The notes under the pieces were generated by a model. It worked only from the letters and a program-made list of their open reading frames with translations. It had not been told where the DNA came from and made no database searches. A program made the translations under genes and the position numbers. From NCBI RefSeq assembly GCF_030066995.1, contig NZ_JASJAP010000002.1, forward strand, positions 62,001 to 126,000: DNA of 64,000 nt. The letters are read 5' to 3'. Origin of the DNA: Erythrobacter sp. GTDB lineage: Bacteria > Pseudomonadota > Alphaproteobacteria > Sphingomonadales > Sphingomonadaceae. Positions 60,521-64,000 of this stretch are shown one piece after another. Position 1 is the stretch's first letter. Every line of letters starts with the position of its first letter.

Positions 60521-62102
60521 ATTCGATCGTCCCCGGCGGTTTCGACGTGTAATCATAGACCACGCGGTTGATGCCTTTTACTTCGTTGACGATGCGGGTC
60601 GCCACTTGCGTCAGGAACGCCGCATCGAAGGGATAGACGTCGGCCGTCATGCCGTCCGTGCTGGTCACGGCGCGAAGCCCGCACACGCTGTCATAGGTGC
60701 GCGCGTCGCCCATCACGCCCACCGTCTTGACCGGGAGTAGCACGGCAAAGGCCTGCCAGATAGCATCGTAGAGCCCAGCATTGCGGATCTCTTCAAGATA
60801 GATCGCGTCGGCCTTGCGCAGGATATCGCAGCGCTCCTTGGTGACTTCGCCGGGGATGCGGATGGCAAGCCCCGGCCCCGGAAACGGATGGCGGCCCACA
60901 AACGCTTCGGGCAGGCCAAGCTCACGACCAAGTTCGCGAACCTCGTCCTTGAACAGCTCGCGCAGCGGCTCGACCAGCGCCATGTTCATGCGCTCGGGCA
61001 GGCCGCCGACATTGTGGTGGCTCTTGATTGTCACCGAGGGCCCGCCGGTGAACGACACGCTCTCGATCACGTCCGGGTATAGCGTGCCCTGCGCCAAGAA
61101 ATCCGCGCCGCCGACCTTTTTCGCTTCGGCTTCGAACAGATCGATGAACGCCCCGCCGATGAATTTGCGCTTCTTTTCAGGGTCGGACACGCCCGCAAGG
61201 CCGCCCAAGAACTTTTCCTCGGCGTCCACGGCGACGAGCGGTATGTTGTAATGATCGCGGAACAGCGTCACCACCTGTTCGGCCTCATTCAGACGCATCA
61301 GGCCGTGATCGACGAAGACACAGGTCAGCTGATCGCCAATCGCTTCGTGGATCAGCACGGCCGCGACCGCGGAATCGACCCCGCCCGACAGCCCGCAGAT
61401 GACGCGCCCGTCGCCAACTTGCTCGCAGATTTCGGCGATCTTCGTCTTGCGAAACTCGGCCATCGTCCAGTCGCCCGCAAGGCCGCAGACATGCCGGACA
61501 AAGTTGGCGAGCAACCGGCCACCATCGGGTGTATGAACCACTTCGGGATGGAATTGCGTGCCGTAGAACTTGCGGCTCTCATCCGCGATGACGGCAAAGG
61601 GCGCGCCGTCGCTGGTGGCGACGATTTCGAAGCCTGGCGCAAACTGCGTGACCTTGTCGCCGTGGCTCATCCAGACCTGGTGGCGCTCACCCTGCTGCCA
61701 GAGACCGTCGAACAGCGCGCAATCCTTGGTAACCGTAAGGAACGCGCGACCGAACTCGCCGCCCTCGCCTGTTTCGTGACCCGGGCGCACTTCGCCGCCG
61801 AGCTGATGGCTCATCACCTGCTGGCCGTAGCATATGCCAAGGATCGGAACCCCCGCGTCAAAGAAACTCTGCGGACAGCGCGGGGAGCCCTCCTCCGGAA
61901 CGCTGGCCGGGGAGCCGGAAAGGATGATTCCTTTCGGGTTCAAGCGACGGAAAGCCTCCTTGGCCATCGAGAACGGAGCGATCTCGGAGTAGACGCCCGC
62001 CTCGCGCACGCGGCGCGCAATCAGCTGGGTGACCTGGCTGCCAAAATCGACGATCAGAATGCAGTCGGGCGCGGCGGAGTCTGCAAGGTTCGGGCTGCTC
62101 AT
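60513..62102 (-). CDS. guaA: GMP synthase (glutamine-hydrolysing)
   Basis: A 529-residue enzyme making GMP from XMP. ATG 62102 is the usual start. The amidotransferase half has the nucleophile in GICYGQQ and HPEVVHT; the synthase half has the P-loop [37 protein letters not shown] and the closing [18 protein letters not shown]. Full length and unbroken. Confidence 0.97.
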   Translation of the reverse strand: MSSPNLADSAAPDCILIVDFGSQVTQLIARRVREAGVYSEIAPFSMAKEAFRRLNPKGIILSGSPASVPEEGSPRCPQSFFDAGVPILGICYGQQVMSHQLGGEVRPGHETGEGGEFGRAFLTVTKDCALFDGLWQQGERHQVWMSHGDKVTQFAPGFEIVATSDGAPFAVIADESRKFYGTQFHPEVVHTPDGGRLLANFVRHVCGLAGDWTMAEFRKTKIAEICEQVGDGRVICGLSGGVDSAVAAVLIHEAIGDQLTCVFVDHGLMRLNEAEQVVTLFRDHYNIPLVAVDAEEKFLGGLAGVSDPEKKRKFIGGAFIDLFEAEAKKVGGADFLAQGTLYPDVIESVSFTGGPSVTIKSHHNVGGLPERMNMALVEPLRELFKDEVRELGRELGLPEAFVGRHPFPGPGLAIRIPGEVTKERCDILRKADAIYLEEIRNAGLYDAIWQAFAVLLPVKTVGVMGDARTYDSVCGLRAVTSTDGMTADVYPFDAAFLTQVATRIVNEVKGINRVVYDYTSKPPGTIEWE

Positions 62103-62733
62103 GAACGCCGCGTTAGTCCAGCGCATCCAGCGCTGTCCAGCCGCGCGGGGTGTTCGATCGATCTGGACCGGCGACACGATCCAGCAAGTTGCATCTTGTG
62201 CAATATACTTTGGATTTAGAGCATTTGTCCTCCGTTCAATCGAACACTAGGTGCCTTGTCAGGCGGTGCGCACAGGCTCCTCTCTCCATCCGGCGCCCGC
62301 TCTGACCGACCCGAAAACCCCAGCAGAAAAGGGCCGTGTCAGCGAATGGAGTTGCTGGTCGAGGCATCCTCCGCGGAACTTGAGACGCAAGCGCTCAGGC
62401 GCTGGCTCTGATTGCGGCGGTCTGGATGTGGTCTTCCCCTGGACCAAGATCTCGTCAAGCGCCCGGATCCGCTCGCGCCCCGGGATCGGCGTGAGAGACC
62501 CGGGCCAACCGGCACCCATGCAGCGAGCAAGGCGCGGCCGCTCCTACCCCCCACCTGGCGGTCGCGTCTTCGCTCGCTCGATCCGAAAGCTCGCTAGCGC
62601 TGCGCTGAGCAACAATTTCTATTACACTAATTTGTTATTTCGTTGCTTGACGGACTAACCAAACACCAAGCCGCTTCGTATCTATTGCTGCAAGACAGAC
62701 GCGCGCGGTGCGCGTCGCATCAGGAGATACGGC
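62103..62733. other. Gene-free stretch upstream of guaA with one palindrome
   Basis: About 0.6 kb without a recognisable gene on either strand. It holds the inverted repeat TTGCA-TCTTG-TGCAA at 62189-62203 and, towards 62620-62660, an AT-rich segment that may be the promoter of the small protein at 62734. Confidence 0.5.
62189..62203. promoter_or_regulatory. Inverted repeat TTGCA-N5-TGCAA
   Basis: Perfect five-base arms 86 bp upstream of the guaA start; the form fits a winged-helix (MarR-like) operator. No regulator gene is near. Confidence 0.3.
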
Positions 62734-62817
62734 ATGACGTTTATGTCGGAAAAGCTGGTCGCCCTCGTCCTCGCCCTGAGCGCGAGCGCGGCCTCGTTCA
62801 ACGCCTACATCATCTAG
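62734..62817 (+). CDS. Small membrane-type protein, 27 residues
   Basis: ATG 62734 is preceded by AGGAGA eight bases upstream; the frame reads MTFMSEKLVALVLALSASAA then SFNAYII and stops at TAG 62815. The ribosome site, a hydrophobic helix and a strong terminator 22 bp later make a real short gene likely. No function is known. Confidence 0.6.
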   Translation: MTFMSEKLVALVLALSASAASFNAYII

Positions 62818-62838
62818 GCCCTGCGGTCGTGACCGCTT

Positions 62839-62873
62839 CGGCGCGGCTCTTCATTCAGCGAAGAGCCGCGCCG
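62839..62873 (+). terminator. Rho-independent terminator after the 27-residue gene
   Basis: A perfect 14-bp GC-rich stem (CGGCGCGGCTCTTC/GAAGAGCCGCGCCG) with a seven-base loop, followed by TTTAAGG. It is the strongest hairpin I find in the window. Confidence 0.75.
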
Positions 62874-62974
62874 TTTAAGGCACTTATGCTGAAACAGCTT
62901 CATCCGCATACTCATTTCTCTACAAGGGGCACAGACGCTCAGAAAACCTGAGCCGCCGTTCGAAAGGGAATGAG

Positions 62975-63430
62975 ATGTTTTGGTCCAAATTCTTGCCAAA
63001 CCGCCTGCTGGCGCTGTCCCTAATCGGCCTAGGCCTTTCACCGCCCGCTGCGGCTCAGTCGTTCGACGCGTTTGACCGCGAAACGCGCGTTAGCGCGGCG
63101 ATCACCATTCCTCTTGGCGAGTCAAAGGACCGCCGCCAGACAGCGCCGCGTTTCGAAATCATCGCGCGCCACCGGGCCCCCTCGCAAGATTTGAGATTGG
63201 TCGCACGGCAAGATGAACTGCGCTGGCAAGAGCGGCGCATCGGCATCACGCTTGACGGCAGCGAAACGCTCATGCTCAACGGTCGAGCGGTTGAAGGCCT
63301 CGATGACCAAAGCAATCTGGATACTGTCGAAACCGTGCTGGTCGTTTCTGGCGGAGTTCTCGTCGCCTCGCTGATAGTCTTTGCGATCGCGATCGATGAT
63401 TTCACACTGTTCGGCGATGACGAGGAATAA
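62975..63430 (+). CDS. Hypothetical exported protein with C-terminal membrane helix
   Basis: A 151-residue protein with a signal peptide (LLALSLIGLGLSPPAAAQS), a central charged part (FEIIARHRAP; RWQERRIGITLDG) and a C-terminal helix (TVLVVSGGVLVASLIVFAIAI). GAAAGGGAATGAG precedes the ATG. No family is recognised. Confidence 0.68.
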   Translation: MFWSKFLPNRLLALSLIGLGLSPPAAAQSFDAFDRETRVSAAITIPLGESKDRRQTAPRFEIIARHRAPSQDLRLVARQDELRWQERRIGITLDGSETLMLNGRAVEGLDDQSNLDTVETVLVVSGGVLVASLIVFAIAIDDFTLFGDDEE

Positions 63431-63443
63431 GCGCGGCCTTGCA

Positions 63444-64000
63444 TCAATCCTCCAGATGAGCGCGCAGTTCGGTCTTGAGAAGCTTGCCGATATGGCTGCG
63501 TGGCATCTCGTCGATCGCGTAAAGCGCGGATAGGCGCTGCGTCTTGCCAAGCCGCGCGTTCACCTCGGCAAGGATCGCCTCGCAATCCCCGTCGCCCTCG
63601 CGCAGGACAACGAAGCCCACCGGCGTCTCGCCCCATTGGCGTGAAGGCACGCCCACGACAGCAGCTTCGATTACCGCCTCTTCGCGCTCAAGCTCCGCTT
63701 CGAGATCGCTGGGATAGATGTTGAAGCCGCCCGAAATGATCATGTCCTTGGCCCGGCCCACAAGCTCGACGAACCCGTCTTTATCGACACGGCCGATATC
63801 GCCCATGCGCATCCACACGCCCCCTTCGGCGTCGACATATTGCGCTTCCGATGTCTTGTCCGGGCGGTTCTTGTAGCCCGACATCATGGTCTGGCTGCGG
63901 CCGATGAGGTTTCCCGGCGTGCCCGCCGGCACTTCGCGATCCTGATCGTCGAGTACCTTCATCTCGCTGCCCGGTGCGGGTCGACCGACCGTGTGGAGCT
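63444..64000 (-). CDS. AMP-dependent acyl-CoA synthetase/ligase, C-terminal part, truncated by the window
   Basis: The minus strand is open from 63444 through the right edge (at least 184 residues). Motifs: VGRPAPGSE, GVWMRMGDIGRVDKDGFVELVGRAKDMIISGGFNIYPSDLEAEL (the A8 motif and hinge), and HIGKLLKTELR, whose Lys is the catalytic lysine of the C-terminal domain. The acyl chain specificity lies in the missing N-terminal part. Confidence 0.93.
   Translation of the reverse strand, partial: LHTVGRPAPGSEMKVLDDQDREVPAGTPGNLIGRSQTMMSGYKNRPDKTSEAQYVDAEGGVWMRMGDIGRVDKDGFVELVGRAKDMIISGGFNIYPSDLEAELEREEAVIEAAVVGVPSRQWGETPVGFVVLREGDGDCEAILAEVNARLGKTQRLSALYAIDEMPRSHIGKLLKTELRAHLED

Noticed and set aside
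62251..62658. Open frame of about 135 codons upstream of the small protein
   Set aside because: No ribosome site and low similarity to any family; treated as gene-free.

Overview
The window is 64 kb of high-GC chromosome from an alphaproteobacterium, most likely Sphingomonadales (Erythrobacteraceae-like: Erythrobacter or Altererythrobacter relatives). This rests on gene content: one large TonB-dependent receptor beside a TRAP uronate operon, an orphan DUF2282/bufferin peptide, paired DUF4402 secreted proteins, many serine beta-lactamase-fold hydrolases, and the style of the housekeeping genes. No 16S gene is present, so the genus is inference.

1-16.9 kb is a catabolic accessory locus. It holds a truncated secreted alanine-racemase/D-threonine-aldolase-like gene, an S9 peptidase, two secreted serine hydrolases, an MFS carrier, an XRE-cupin regulator, a DUF819 membrane protein, an M81 (MlrC-like) metallopeptidase, an M19 dipeptidase and a full heterotetrameric sarcosine oxidase (soxBDAG). 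Together they look suited to unusual (D- or N-methyl-containing) peptides or amino acids. A recurring TTTCC-N6-GAAAA site lies in several of the divergent promoters. 16.9-26.6 kb holds a TonB receptor and a tightly overlapping operon kdgK-dctP-dctQ-dctM-uxaC-uxuB for hexuronate uptake and breakdown. tRNA-Gly(GCC) closes this part.

27-37.6 kb is mostly housekeeping: thioredoxin-TPR protein (cnoX), LON-N protein, a sulfotransferase-like/class IV aminotransferase pair, marC, folD, yggT, argB, an orphan bufferin, a membrane-anchored SNase-like protein, a decayed sulfotransferase fragment and small unknowns. 38.3-39.4 kb is an AT-richer islet with a TIR gene (interrupted by an amber codon) overlapping a RipA-type membrane protein: a candidate two-gene immunity module squeezed in beside nrdB.

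39.4-44.3 kb holds nrdB and nrdA separated by four small genes (a lipoprotein-like protein, a two-helix membrane protein, a PilZ protein and a headless SPFH-like coiled coil). 44.8-64 kb holds another serine hydrolase, an alpha/beta hydrolase, a TonB-C-like protein, a TraB/GumN protein, a GIY-YIG nuclease gene exactly bracketed by inverted palindromes, nadB, an ABC ATPase, two DUF4402 genes around a zinc-finger gene, a nitronate-monooxygenase-like enzyme, two endonuclease III family genes, yceI, an AT-rich unknown gene, guaA, a 27-residue small protein with a strong terminator, and the 3' end of an acyl-CoA synthetase gene that runs off the window.
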